This document shows positions 1-9,050 of a stretch of DNA of 64,000 nucleotides, piece after piece. The notes below the pieces were generated by a model that worked only from the letters and a program-made list of their open reading frames with translations, was not told the origin of the DNA and did not search any database. Each line of letters opens with the position of its first letter. The first letter of the stretch is position 1. The translations under genes were made by a program, and so were the position numbers. The stretch is taken from the NCBI RefSeq assembly GCF_042654605.1, contig NZ_JBHSGT010000037.1, positions 17,225 to 81,224 of the forward strand, written 5' to 3'. Source of the DNA: Enterococcus_I eurekensis. GTDB taxonomy: Bacteria > Bacillota > Bacilli > Lactobacillales > Enterococcaceae.

Positions 1-1
1 A

Positions 2-583
2 TTCGCTCAAAATGATTTTGATGTCACAGCACTTGATTTATCAGAAGAAATGTTAATGATTGCTAGTGCACGTGCCCAAGAAGCAGAGTTAGATATTCAA
101 TTTGTTGCAGGCGATATGCTTGATCTAGCTGATAGTGGTACCTATGAGGCGGTTACTTGTTTTTCGGATTCGCTATGTTACATGCAAGATGAACAAGACG
201 TGCAACAAGTTTTTGATGGTGTTTACCAAACGCTAGAAGATGAAGGGATCTTTATTTTTGATGTGCATTCAACTTATCAGGTCGATGAAGTCTTTTCGAG
301 CTATAGTTATCATTATCAAACAGAAGAGTTTGCCTTTTTATGGGATAGTTACCCTGGTAAAGAAAAACATAGCATCGAACATTTTTTAACATTTTTTGTG
401 GAAGATGAAGATGGCAAGTTTGTACGTGAAGATGAGCTGCATGAAGAAAGAACCTATCCGTTAGAGACTTATTTACGCATGTTAGAAAATGCTGGTTTTC
501 AAAAAGTGGAAACTTATGCAGATTTTATTGATATTGAACCAAATGAAAAAAGTCGTCGTTGGTTTTTTGTTTGTCAAAAATAA
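2..583 (+). CDS. Class I SAM-dependent methyltransferase, YqeM-like (5' end outside window)
   Basis: This is the 3' portion of a class I SAM methyltransferase gene; the reading frame is already open at base 2 and the start lies upstream of the window. The visible part contains a DVTALDLSEEML stretch and then FVAGDMLDL, which fit the post-motif I acidic loop and motif II of the Rossmann methyltransferase fold. The next gene is tmcAL (ylbM). In Enterococcus and Streptococcus a YqeM-like methyltransferase sits in this position after nadD-yqeK-rsfS, so this is probably the end of that cluster. The substrate is not known. The family call is fairly sure; the YqeM orthology rests on context. Confidence 0.8.
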   Translation, partial: FAQNDFDVTALDLSEEMLMIASARAQEAELDIQFVAGDMLDLADSGTYEAVTCFSDSLCYMQDEQDVQQVFDGVYQTLEDEGIFIFDVHSTYQVDEVFSSYSYHYQTEEFAFLWDSYPGKEKHSIEHFLTFFVEDEDGKFVREDELHEERTYPLETYLRMLENAGFQKVETYADFIDIEPNEKSRRWFFVCQK

Positions 584-702
584 GAGGATAAGGCACAAGA
601 CTGCTAAAAGGCGTTTGTCATAAAATCATAAATCAAGTATTTGCCTATCGGTAATAGTTGCTTGATTTACAATAATTATTAATCGAGCGTTTGTATAAGT
701 GA

Positions 703-737
703 GAGGGGCTGAAGACTTTTGTCACAGCCTCGTTTTT
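703..737 (+). terminator. Hairpin plus T-run between the methyltransferase gene and tmcAL
   Basis: A GAGGGGCTG arm and a CAGCCTC arm flank a loop rich in GACTTTTGTC and are followed by GTTTTTATT. It looks like a modest rho-independent terminator and lies only about 20 bases before the tmcAL start, so it could end the upstream operon or attenuate tmcAL. Confidence 0.5.
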
Positions 738-757
738 ATTATTTAAGGGGGGACGCC

Positions 758-1927
758 ATGAAAGCATGTGGAATAGTTGTTGAGTATAATCCTTTTCATA
801 ACGGGCATATTTATCATGTCCAACAAGCACGAACACAATCAAAAAGTAATGTCGTGATTGCTGTGATGAGTGGCAATTTTTTGCAACGGGGTGAACCAGC
901 TGTTATCGATAAGTGGCAACGGGCAGAAGCCGCCTTACTTAATGGGGTTGATTTAGTTGTTGAACTGCCGATTGAATGGGCGCTGCAACCAGCGGATTAC
1001 TTCGCCAAAGGAAGTATTGCGATTTTGCAAGCTTTAGGTTGCGAAAGTTTATGTTTTGGGACGGATTATGATTCTACTTTTGATTATCAGTCTTATGGTC
1101 AGCAAATGTTGATTGAAAAAGAAACAATCGATGCTTTGTTTAAAAAGCTCGAAAATCAAAATCAAACGTATGCTGAAAAAATGCAGCTAGTGATGAATCA
1201 AATTTTCCCGGAAATGGGGCAGCAACAAGCGAATCAACCAAATCATGTTTTAGGTTTAAGTTATAGTCAAGAAAATGCGACGTATGAACGACCAATGCGT
1301 TTACTTCCGATTAAGCGGCTGGCTCAGGGCTATCACTCAAAATCACTCGAACAAGAAATTGCGAGTGCGACAGCCATTCGCGAAGGTTTACTAAAACATG
1401 CGGTAATTGACCATACAGTTCCCCAAGCAACGCTCGAATCTTTAACCCATTATCACGTTTTTTGGCAAGATTTTTGGCCGTTATTGAAATATCAATTACT
1501 GGTGCGTTCATTAACAGAACTTAAGCAAATTTATCAGATGTCTGAAGGATTAGAGCACCGGTTAAAGAGAAGTGCGCAAACAGCCAATGATTTTAAGCAG
1601 TTTATTCAACAAATAAAAACCAAACGTTATACACAAACACGATTACAGCGCCTGTGTTGCTATGTCTTATTAGGTATTACTAATGAAAATATGCAAACTG
1701 CTTGGGAGCAACCGATTATTCATGTGTTAGGCTTTACAGAACAAGGGAAAAATTATTTGAATCAAGTCAAGGAGTCCGTTAACTTACCAATTGTTTCTAA
1801 AATAGGAAAGAACGAAGCGAAAAGATGGGCGTTAAATCTTACTTCAGATCAAATTTATCAATTGGCTCATCCGGTGATTAAGGAACAAAATTTTGGTAGG
1901 TTTCCAATTCAGATAAAGAATCGTTAA
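758..1927 (+). CDS. tmcAL: tRNA(Met) cytidine acetate ligase TmcAL (YlbM family)
   Basis: TmcAL uses ATP and acetate to make N4-acetylcytidine at the wobble position C34 of elongator tRNA-Met. The 389-residue protein begins MKACGIVVEYNPFHNGH; the NPFHNGH segment is the HxGH-type nucleotidyltransferase motif of the family, and the length is normal. I chose the ATG at 758 because AAGGGGGG lies just upstream. An in-frame ATG at 719 would add 13 residues that lie across the preceding terminator hairpin. The gene follows the YqeM-like methyltransferase and precedes yebC, a common order in Lactobacillales. Confidence 0.88.
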   Translation: MKACGIVVEYNPFHNGHIYHVQQARTQSKSNVVIAVMSGNFLQRGEPAVIDKWQRAEAALLNGVDLVVELPIEWALQPADYFAKGSIAILQALGCESLCFGTDYDSTFDYQSYGQQMLIEKETIDALFKKLENQNQTYAEKMQLVMNQIFPEMGQQQANQPNHVLGLSYSQENATYERPMRLLPIKRLAQGYHSKSLEQEIASATAIREGLLKHAVIDHTVPQATLESLTHYHVFWQDFWPLLKYQLLVRSLTELKQIYQMSEGLEHRLKRSAQTANDFKQFIQQIKTKRYTQTRLQRLCCYVLLGITNENMQTAWEQPIIHVLGFTEQGKNYLNQVKESVNLPIVSKIGKNEAKRWALNLTSDQIYQLAHPVIKEQNFGRFPIQIKNR

Positions 1928-2028
1928 AAAATGCTTCACAGAATGAAAATTGCAAAGTATAATAATTAAGGATATTCACTGATTCGCTATTAAGGAATTG
2001 GTAATAATTTAGAAAGAGAAGTGGGAAT

Positions 2029-2745
2029 ATGGGTCGGAAATGGCAAAATATTGTAGAAAAGAAAACGGCTAAAGACAATAATACAAGTAAAACGTATGCT
2101 AAATTTGGAATTGAAATTTATGCTGCGGCAAAATCAGGGGAACCAGACCCCCACTCAAACCAAAAATTAAAATTTGTAATTGACCGTGCGAAAATGTATA
2201 ACGTGCCAAAACATATTATTGATCGTGCGATTGATAAAGCAAAAGGTTCAAGTGATGAACAATTTTCAGAACTTCGTTATGAAGGTTTTGGACCAAATGG
2301 TTCAATGGTAATTGTTGATACGTTAACGAACAATGTGAATCGTACAGCATCTGATGTGCGTGCAGCTTTTGGTAAAAACGGCGGAAATATGGGTGTTTCT
2401 GGTGCAGTTGCTTACATGTTCGACTACACTGCGTTAATCGCTTTTCCAGGTGACGATGCCGATGATATTTTAGAATATTTGATGGAAAAAGAAATTGATG
2501 TAAAAGATGTTGAAGCGCAAGAAGGTCAAATTATTGTTTATGGCGAGCCAGATGATTTTAATGCTATTCAAGTCGCATTAAAAGAAAAAGGAATCTCAGA
2601 ATTTAGCATGGCTGAAATGCAAATGGTTCCTCAAAATGAAGTGACTTTAGAAGGCGATGACCTTGTGAAATTCGAAAAAATGATCGATGTCTTAGAAGAT
2701 TTAGAAGACGTTCAACAGGTTTATCATAATGTGTCACTAGACTAA
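2029..2745 (+). CDS. yebC: YebC/PmpR (TACO1) family protein
   Basis: This is a 238-residue protein of the YebC family, full length and starting [16 protein letters not shown]. The family was long annotated as transcriptional regulators; more recent work on bacterial homologues and mitochondrial TACO1 connects it to relief of ribosome stalling on proline-rich stretches. The conserved [15 protein letters not shown] segment is present. It is monocistronic here, separated from tmcAL by about 100 bases and followed by a strong terminator. Family membership is clear; whether it acts in transcription or translation here cannot be told from sequence. Confidence 0.9.
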   Translation: MGRKWQNIVEKKTAKDNNTSKTYAKFGIEIYAAAKSGEPDPHSNQKLKFVIDRAKMYNVPKHIIDRAIDKAKGSSDEQFSELRYEGFGPNGSMVIVDTLTNNVNRTASDVRAAFGKNGGNMGVSGAVAYMFDYTALIAFPGDDADDILEYLMEKEIDVKDVEAQEGQIIVYGEPDDFNAIQVALKEKGISEFSMAEMQMVPQNEVTLEGDDLVKFEKMIDVLEDLEDVQQVYHNVSLD

Positions 2746-2748
2746 CAT

Positions 2749-2782
2749 AAAAAAGAGAAGAAAATTTTTCTTCTCTTTTTTA
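2749..2782 (+). terminator. Rho-independent terminator after yebC
   Basis: The arms AAAAGAGAAGAAAA and TTTTCTTCTCTTTT form a near-perfect hairpin with A-runs and T-runs on either side. It starts a few bases after the yebC stop and could work in both directions. Confidence 0.85.
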
Positions 2783-2806
2783 TTTGCTCGCAGCTGTAAT
2801 TTGGTA

Positions 2807-2815
2807 TGTTATAAT
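2807..2815 (+). promoter_or_regulatory. Extended -10 promoter for glpK
   Basis: TGTTATAAT (TG-n-TATAAT) lies about 40 bases before the glpK start. No good -35 hexamer is seen at 16-18 bases. The -10 sits inside an imperfect palindrome, GGTAT...ATACC. No convincing cre site was seen. Confidence 0.6.
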
Positions 2816-2854
2816 ATACCTTACAGAAGAATTTGAGTGGAGGAAGGGTATCTG

Positions 2855-4372
2855 ATGGAGAAAAAATATATTTTAGCAATTGATCAAGGAACAACGAGTA
2901 GCCGAGCGATTGCTTTTACCCAAGATGGGCATGCATATGCGTCAAGTCAAAGAGAAATTTCACAGATTTTCCCTCAACCAGGTTGGGTGGAACAAGATCC
3001 AATTGAAATCTGGAATTCAGTACAAAATGTGATTGCAGGTGTTTTAATTGAAGGGAAAATTCATCCAGAAGAGATAAAAGCAATTGGAATTACCAATCAG
3101 CGGGAAACAACGGTACTTTGGGATAAAGTAACAGGAGAACCCGTATATCATGCGATTGTTTGGCAATCGAAACAATCCAGTAAAGTGGCAGATCACTGGA
3201 AAGCGCAAGAGCACGAAGCGTTAGTCAAAGCTAAAACTGGATTACCGATTGATTCCTATTTCTCAGCGACAAAAATTCAGTGGTTATTTGAACAAAAACC
3301 AGAAATCAAAGGGCGAGCTCAAAAAGGTGAACTTTTATTCGGAACGATTGATACATGGCTGCTATGGAATTTAACGGGTGGCAAAGTTCACAAGACCGAT
3401 ATTACAAATGCCAGTCGCACGATGTTATTTAATATTCATGACTTAACTTGGGACCAAGAGTTACTTGATTTATTTGAGTTACCGGCTAGTCTTTTGCCTG
3501 AAGTAGCTTCAAATGCAGAAATTTTTGGTTATACCGATGCGAGTGATTATTTATTTTCTGGTCAAACAATTCCAATCGCAGGAATTGCGGGTGACCAACA
3601 AGCGGCACTAATCGGTCAAGGTGCCTTGAAAACCGGGATGATTAAAAACACATACGGTACTGGTGCCTTTATCTTAATGAATACGGGGAACAAGCCGATT
3701 GTTTCAGAGAATGGGCTAATTACAACGATTGCCTATCAAATGAATGGCGAAGTGACTTATGCGCTAGAAGGCAGTATCTTTGTGGCGGGCTCTGCTATTC
3801 AATGGTTGCGTGATGGTCTGGAATTGATAGAAAATGCTGCAGAAACGAAAAATTACTGTGAAGCGGTAGTCGATAGCGATAACCTCTACGTTGTACCGGC
3901 TTTTACGGGACTAGGTGCACCTTATTGGGATCAAGAAGCACGAGGCGCGATTTTTGGAATTACTCGTGGAACAAATAAGGCTCATTTTATCCGGGCAACC
4001 GTTGAGTCTTTAGCTTACCAAACAGCCGATGTGGTTAAGACGATGGTTCACGATGCCAATGTCCCAGTAACATTGCTTAAAGCTGACGGGGGTGCCTCTA
4101 AAAATGACTTTTTAATGCAGTTTCAGGCGGATATTTTGCAAACAAAAGTAAAACGGCCAGCGTTTTTAGAAACGACTGCGTTAGGAGCTGCTTTTTTGGC
4201 AGGTTTAACAACTGGTTTTTGGCAAAGTTTTGATGAAATTAAAACCGTCTATATGAATGCTGAAACGTTTGAACCACAAATGCCAAGTGCTACTAGTGAG
4301 AATTTGTATCAAGGCTGGCAAGAAGCAGTAGAAGCAACAATGAAATTTAAACATCGACCAATCAATAATTAA
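2855..4372 (+). CDS. glpK: Glycerol kinase
   Basis: GlpK phosphorylates glycerol to sn-glycerol 3-phosphate with ATP. The 505-residue protein opens with ILAIDQGTTSSRAI, the FGGY-kinase phosphate-1 motif. It carries GIAGDQQAAL (catalytic base Asp247) and the C-terminal LKADGGASKND and TALGAAFLAGL segments. The ATG at 2855 is preferred over an in-frame GTG at 2837, which lies in the GGAGGAAGG ribosome-binding site. Unusually, the residue matching His232 of E. casseliflavus/E. faecalis GlpK, the site phosphorylated by HPr, is Leu233 here. No glpO or glpF follows. Instead an unknown gene and a cardiolipin synthase gene follow closely, suggesting a link to lipid synthesis. Confidence 0.95.
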   Translation: MEKKYILAIDQGTTSSRAIAFTQDGHAYASSQREISQIFPQPGWVEQDPIEIWNSVQNVIAGVLIEGKIHPEEIKAIGITNQRETTVLWDKVTGEPVYHAIVWQSKQSSKVADHWKAQEHEALVKAKTGLPIDSYFSATKIQWLFEQKPEIKGRAQKGELLFGTIDTWLLWNLTGGKVHKTDITNASRTMLFNIHDLTWDQELLDLFELPASLLPEVASNAEIFGYTDASDYLFSGQTIPIAGIAGDQQAALIGQGALKTGMIKNTYGTGAFILMNTGNKPIVSENGLITTIAYQMNGEVTYALEGSIFVAGSAIQWLRDGLELIENAAETKNYCEAVVDSDNLYVVPAFTGLGAPYWDQEARGAIFGITRGTNKAHFIRATVESLAYQTADVVKTMVHDANVPVTLLKADGGASKNDFLMQFQADILQTKVKRPAFLETTALGAAFLAGLTTGFWQSFDEIKTVYMNAETFEPQMPSATSENLYQGWQEAVEATMKFKHRPINN

Positions 4373-4387
4373 GTTAGGAGAGATCTA

Positions 4388-5041
4388 ATGGAACAAGCCG
4401 TTATTTTGGAACCGTTTGATCGGATTTTAAGTGGATACGAAAAATTAACAGAAGTTTCTGTGACGATTAGTGATTGCTCTTATTTGTGTGAACGATATAA
4501 AAAATTTGGGGTCCAAGGATATCGTTTAGGCGATTATCGCGGAATGAGTTATTTAAATCGCTATTTAACTTGCTCGGTCAAGCGGGCACCAATGTTAATC
4601 TATAAAGACAAGTACTTAATCCCGCTTGTTTTTCGCATGTCTGAAGACTCTTATCGATTATTTGATGAGCCAGTTCGTATGGAGGCCTTCTTTTATTTAT
4701 TGGATTGGTATTTAGAAAACAAACCAAAGAAAGCCATTATGAAAACGCCAAGGGAAGATTCTATTTATGTCAATAATCCTCATAATCTAGTAATAGACAG
4801 TGCCTATTTATCTTTTCGATTGTCTGAAATTTTAGATGGTTCTGGTTTTCCACTCAGCCAAATTTCCAGCTTGGAAGAATTTATTGATTGGAATCGGGTC
4901 AATAAATTGATTGATAATGGAGGAATTGGTCGCCATAGTAAAATCTTTGATAGGGAAAATCAACAAAATATGTCAGAATTGCGAGTCATTTTTAAAATTA
5001 TTCATTTAAAATATCCAGAAACGCAATTATTAGAATTTTAA
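4388..5041 (+). CDS. Protein of unknown function between glpK and cls
   Basis: I do not recognise this 217-residue protein. It begins MEQAVILEPFDRIL after an AGGAGAG ribosome-binding site 15 bases past the glpK stop, and ends 16 bases before cls. It has no signal peptide or membrane segment, so it should be cytosolic. It is rich in Tyr, Arg and Leu, with a mixed alpha/beta look and a YRLGDYRGMSYLNRY stretch near residues 45-60. Co-transcription with glycerol kinase and cardiolipin synthase suggests a role tied to glycerol phosphate or membrane lipid, but this is inference from position only. Confidence 0.75.
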   Translation: MEQAVILEPFDRILSGYEKLTEVSVTISDCSYLCERYKKFGVQGYRLGDYRGMSYLNRYLTCSVKRAPMLIYKDKYLIPLVFRMSEDSYRLFDEPVRMEAFFYLLDWYLENKPKKAIMKTPREDSIYVNNPHNLVIDSAYLSFRLSEILDGSGFPLSQISSLEEFIDWNRVNKLIDNGGIGRHSKIFDRENQQNMSELRVIFKIIHLKYPETQLLEF

Positions 5042-5057
5042 AAAAGTCGGAGGCCCA

Positions 5058-6632
5058 ATGAAAAAAGAGAATAAAGAGTTATTTGAAAAAAGTAAACGTG
5101 GGGCATTACAGTTACTATTTAGTCGATTTGGTATTATTTTAGTTTTATTGTTGATTCAAGTTTTATTGTTATTCGGTCTGTTGAATTATGTTGCGACTAA
5201 TTATATCCATCTATATTATACGGTAAATTTAGTCTTTACTTTGACCGGCTATACCTTGTTGTTTAATAGTTCGAGTGATAATAGTGTGAAGATGACTTGG
5301 ATGGTGGTTTTCACTGTTTTACCAGTAGTTGGGATTTTACTTTATCTTTATACCCAACTGGAATTTGGACATCGTTATGAACGCCGTCGTCTAATCGATA
5401 TTATTAGAAATAGCCATCATTTGATTCAAAGTCAGCCAAAAGTAAAAAAGGAACTTGAAGCTAATAAGGACTTAAAAGGAATTGTTTCCTTTTTGAATCA
5501 AACGAATACCTATCCTGCCTATCGAAATTCAGATGTGACTTATTTTCCTTCAGGAGAAGAAAAGTTTGCTGCACTCTTAGAAGAATTGAAACAAGCAAAA
5601 TCATTTATTTTTATGGAATATTTTATTGTCGGCAAAGGTGAAATGTGGAGTGCGATTTTAGAAATTTTAATTCAAAAAGCACAAGAAGGCGTCGAAGTCC
5701 GTTTTATGTATGACGGTTTTTGTGAGTTTTCGTTATTACCACGCTCGTATTCGAAAGAGTTAGAAAAAATGGGAATTAAATGCCGAGTGTTCTCGCCAAT
5801 TCAACCATTTGTTTCAACCGTTTATAATTTCCGTGATCACCGTAAAATTTGTGTGATTGATGGACAAGTCGCTTTTACCGGTGGAGTGAATTTAGCCGAT
5901 GAATATATTAATAAAGTGGAACGTTTTGGCCATTGGAAAGATACCGCTGTTCGCGTGAAAGGCGAGGCGGTTGAAAGTTTTACATTAATGTTTTTACAGA
6001 TATGGGCTAATAATAGTGACACTTCAGATTTTGGACAATGGCTAAATGTTCCCAAAGAAAAAATTTTAAAAGACGATGAAGCGAAAGGCTGGGTTGTCCC
6101 ATACGCAGATTCACCGTTGGATGCAGAACGAGTAGGAGAAATGATTTATTTTGACCTGCTAAATAAAGCGCAGGATTCAGTGCAAATCATGTCGCCTTAT
6201 TTAATTTTAGATGGAGAGATGGAAACGGCTTTAACTTTTGCGGCAAAGCGTGGTGTCAAAGTCGATTTAATCTTACCCCACGTCCCAGATAAGAAATATG
6301 CCTTTGCTTTAGCCAAAAGTCATTATAAGACACTGATTGAAGCGGGGGTTAACATTTATGAATACACACCTGGATTTGTTCACGCTAAAGTTTTTTTAGT
6401 TGATCAATACAAGGCAACGGTAGGTACGGTTAACTTAGATTACCGTAGTTTCTATCATCATTTTGAATGTGGTGTTTATTTGGAAGATGTTCCATCGATT
6501 GAAGAAATTAGTGAAGACTTTAAAAAAACTTTAAGCCTTTCTCAAAAGGTAACGTTAGAAGATGTTCAAAAAGAAAAAGCTCTAACAAAAATTACCGGTT
6601 GGGTCTTGAAAATATTTGCACCACTTATGTAA
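5058..6632 (+). CDS. cls: Cardiolipin synthase (phospholipase D family)
   Basis: The protein makes cardiolipin from two phosphatidylglycerols. It has 524 residues with two hydrophobic segments near the N-terminus (about 18-40 and 47-65, plus a third at about 75-95) that anchor it in the membrane. Two HKD motifs follow: HRKICVIDG from His261 and HAKVFLVD from His442, each followed by a GG or GT-x-N-x-D element. A GGAGG ribosome-binding site precedes the ATG. It is the last gene of the apparent glpK operon and ends in a strong terminator. The call is secure at family level. Confidence 0.93.
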   Translation: MKKENKELFEKSKRGALQLLFSRFGIILVLLLIQVLLLFGLLNYVATNYIHLYYTVNLVFTLTGYTLLFNSSSDNSVKMTWMVVFTVLPVVGILLYLYTQLEFGHRYERRRLIDIIRNSHHLIQSQPKVKKELEANKDLKGIVSFLNQTNTYPAYRNSDVTYFPSGEEKFAALLEELKQAKSFIFMEYFIVGKGEMWSAILEILIQKAQEGVEVRFMYDGFCEFSLLPRSYSKELEKMGIKCRVFSPIQPFVSTVYNFRDHRKICVIDGQVAFTGGVNLADEYINKVERFGHWKDTAVRVKGEAVESFTLMFLQIWANNSDTSDFGQWLNVPKEKILKDDEAKGWVVPYADSPLDAERVGEMIYFDLLNKAQDSVQIMSPYLILDGEMETALTFAAKRGVKVDLILPHVPDKKYAFALAKSHYKTLIEAGVNIYEYTPGFVHAKVFLVDQYKATVGTVNLDYRSFYHHFECGVYLEDVPSIEEISEDFKKTLSLSQKVTLEDVQKEKALTKITGWVLKIFAPLM

Positions 6633-6633
6633 G

Positions 6634-6677
6634 AAAAAGGTTCCTAAATGTCTTTTGACATTTTAGGAACCTTTTTG
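6634..6677 (+). terminator. Terminator after cls, shared with the convergent helicase gene
   Basis: AAAAAGGTTCCTAAATGTC and GACATTTTAGGAACCTTTTT form a long near-perfect hairpin with A-run and T-run flanks. It lies between convergent genes and can serve both strands. Confidence 0.9.
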
Positions 6678-6680
6678 GCT

Positions 6681-8948
6681 TTATTGATAAGTATTAGATG
6701 TTGTTAAAGTAAATAAAGGACTTTGAACAGCTGGAACGAGCAGTGTTAATTCATGCATTGCCCGCGTTGCAATGGTATATAGAACCAATTGATCGTGGTG
6801 AGTCGAGAAGTTCTCGCCAATATTCCAAGCGAAGACACTATCAAACTCAAGGCCTTTTGCCAAGTAAGCAGGAATAATCATAATGTTACGTTTCATGAAA
6901 TCATCTTCTGAGGTAATCAGTTGAATGTCATGTTGCGTTTGTTCATCAAACTGAGCATAGAGCTTTTCACATTCTTCAACGGTTTTTCCGATAATCGCAA
7001 TTCGCCAGTGAGGATGATTTTTGTGTGTTGCAAAGGACTCGTTTAACAAGGCTTGAACAAGTTTTTCGTTTGTTTCAGCTGAAATCAGTGTAGGAACTTT
7101 TCCGTTACGAGCCGTTGTTTTCACTTGATCTTCTTGTGTTAAAAATTGGTTGGCAAAATCAGTAATTTCTTTTGTTGAGCGATAGCTTGTTGTTAATTGA
7201 TAACGAGCGAGTGATTCATCTGGGAATAGATAATCAAGCGAATCAACGATTGTTTCGTTACCGAAAACTTTTTGATTTAAGTCACCACATAAACTGATGC
7301 CTGCTTTTGGATACAAGGTTCTTAACAAGGCTACTTGCGAAGGTGGGAAATCTTGCATTTCGTCAATGAAAATAAAACGAGCTTTTTGTTCATTTGAAAT
7401 AGGGAAGAGACCTTTTGATAATAAAAAGAATAAAATACCATCTTCTTGTGATAATTGACGATTACGAAACTGTTGCTTAACCTTGACCAAATACTCGTGC
7501 CATTGAGTTTTTGTTAAATTAAAATCGTTTAAGATTGACTGTGGCACTTGTTGTAAGAAATGCAGATATTGTTTTGGATTGTTGATGAATTGGAAGTTTT
7601 TAACTCCAATCGTTAAACTGCGAAACTTTTTACGAACGAGTTGCATACGAATTTTTTTACGTAGGCGTCGCTCATTTTCTTCGGTGTACTCTTGATGTGG
7701 ATCGTTTTCAAATAGTTCTTGCAGACGTTCTTCTGTTTCTTCTTTCACCCAAGGTTTGCGGAGTTCGTCTCTTTCAAGTCCACCAATTTTCTTTAATAGT
7801 TTCGTTTGTAGTAGTTGGCTGCGTTGATAAAGAGGTAGATTTGGGTTCGTGTCTTTATACCACTGGCGAATTTGTTTCTTAGAAATATATAGCTCACCTT
7901 TAATTTTTAGATCTCGGAAAAGGGGGCCGACAGCTGTGATGCTTTCGATATAGCCATCGATACGGCGTACGAGTTCTAAGCTGTTCAGTAATTTTCCGAT
8001 GTTGTCATTTTTACCAGATAAGAAGTGGCTTTCATCTTCTTCTTCGCTCGTAATGCCATACTTTGGTAATAATTGTTGTAAGAAATCTTTAAAGGTACGG
8101 GTTGGAACTTCACTTTCACCTAACGAAGGTAAGACTTGCGAAATATAATCCGAGAACAAGTGATTAGGTGAAAAAAGTAAAATCTGATCATCTTCCAACC
8201 ACTTACGATTTCGATACATTAAGAAGGCGATTCTTTGCAAAAGAGCGGAAGTTTTACCACTACCGGCAATTCCTTCAATTAGGAGGACTTTATTGCTTGT
8301 ATCACGAATGATTTCATTTTGTGCCTGCTGGATAGTTGAAACGATGTTTTTCATTTGTCCTGATGACGCTTCATCTAAAATTTCTAATAAAAAATCATCG
8401 TTAATGTTTTCAGCTGTATCAACCATTGAAATCATTTCGCCGTCTTGAATTTTAAATTGGCGTTTTAAGAGCAGCTCAACATCAAAACTATCCGTATCGG
8501 TACTATAAGAAGTAGGACCTAATGTCCCTTCGTAATATAAATTGGCAATTGGCGCCCGCCAGTCAATGACTAACGTGTCTTCATTTTTATCACGTAAAGA
8601 GGCAATTCCTAAGTATAAGGTTTCTTCAGGTTCGAGTCCTTCTTTAAAGTCGATTCTTGCAAAATAAGGTGATTTTTCCATTACGCTTAAGGTCTTCATC
8701 CGTTTTTTTTGAGCTTCTGATGTTTGGTAACGGAGTAATAAATCTTGTTCGTGTTGTTGATATTCAACAACGGATTCATAGAAGGCCTCTTCTGAACCAG
8801 TATTAATTTTTTTATCGGCGACCTCTTTTAATTGGTCTTGTAAGGAATCAATGCTTTGTTCCTGTTGTTTTTTGATAATTTCTTTTTCGTTATCTATTAG
8901 TTGGATCATTTTCACTAATTGTTTTTTCTCTAACTCACGGGTAGTCAT
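6681..8948 (-). CDS. helD: UvrD/Rep-type helicase, HelD-like RNA polymerase recycling factor
   Basis: This is a 755-residue superfamily 1 helicase-like ATPase. It starts with a charged coiled-coil region (about residues 1-90) and has Walker A GIAGSGKTSALLQRI near residue 230 and a Walker B-like FIFIDEMQDFPPSQVALLR. The late motif TTSYRSTKEI and the C-terminal ATRAMHELTLLV are also present. N-terminal coiled coil, length and a split helicase domain fit HelD (B. subtilis YvgS), which strips stalled RNA polymerase from DNA. AGGAGGT precedes the ATG, and the upstream region carries an extended -10 (TGC-TATACT on the minus strand, about 8980-8985). Confidence 0.85.
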   Translation of the reverse strand: MTTRELEKKQLVKMIQLIDNEKEIIKKQQEQSIDSLQDQLKEVADKKINTGSEEAFYESVVEYQQHEQDLLLRYQTSEAQKKRMKTLSVMEKSPYFARIDFKEGLEPEETLYLGIASLRDKNEDTLVIDWRAPIANLYYEGTLGPTSYSTDTDSFDVELLLKRQFKIQDGEMISMVDTAENINDDFLLEILDEASSGQMKNIVSTIQQAQNEIIRDTSNKVLLIEGIAGSGKTSALLQRIAFLMYRNRKWLEDDQILLFSPNHLFSDYISQVLPSLGESEVPTRTFKDFLQQLLPKYGITSEEEDESHFLSGKNDNIGKLLNSLELVRRIDGYIESITAVGPLFRDLKIKGELYISKKQIRQWYKDTNPNLPLYQRSQLLQTKLLKKIGGLERDELRKPWVKEETEERLQELFENDPHQEYTEENERRLRKKIRMQLVRKKFRSLTIGVKNFQFINNPKQYLHFLQQVPQSILNDFNLTKTQWHEYLVKVKQQFRNRQLSQEDGILFFLLSKGLFPISNEQKARFIFIDEMQDFPPSQVALLRTLYPKAGISLCGDLNQKVFGNETIVDSLDYLFPDESLARYQLTTSYRSTKEITDFANQFLTQEDQVKTTARNGKVPTLISAETNEKLVQALLNESFATHKNHPHWRIAIIGKTVEECEKLYAQFDEQTQHDIQLITSEDDFMKRNIMIIPAYLAKGLEFDSVFAWNIGENFSTHHDQLVLYTIATRAMHELTLLVPAVQSPLFTLTTSNTYQ

Positions 8949-9007
8949 GGGGCATACCTCCTAAAAATTTGACCTTAAAAGTATAGCACATAACGCGATA
9001 GAATACG

Positions 9008-9050
9008 AAAAAAAGTCCCGATTCTCATCAGTGATTAAGAATCAGGATTT
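9008..9050 (-). terminator. Minus-strand terminator after the broken kinase gene
   Basis: On the minus strand, CCTGATTCT and AGAATCGGG pair around a loop and are followed by ACTTTTTTT. The hairpin overlaps the last codons of the upstream pseudogene. Confidence 0.75.
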
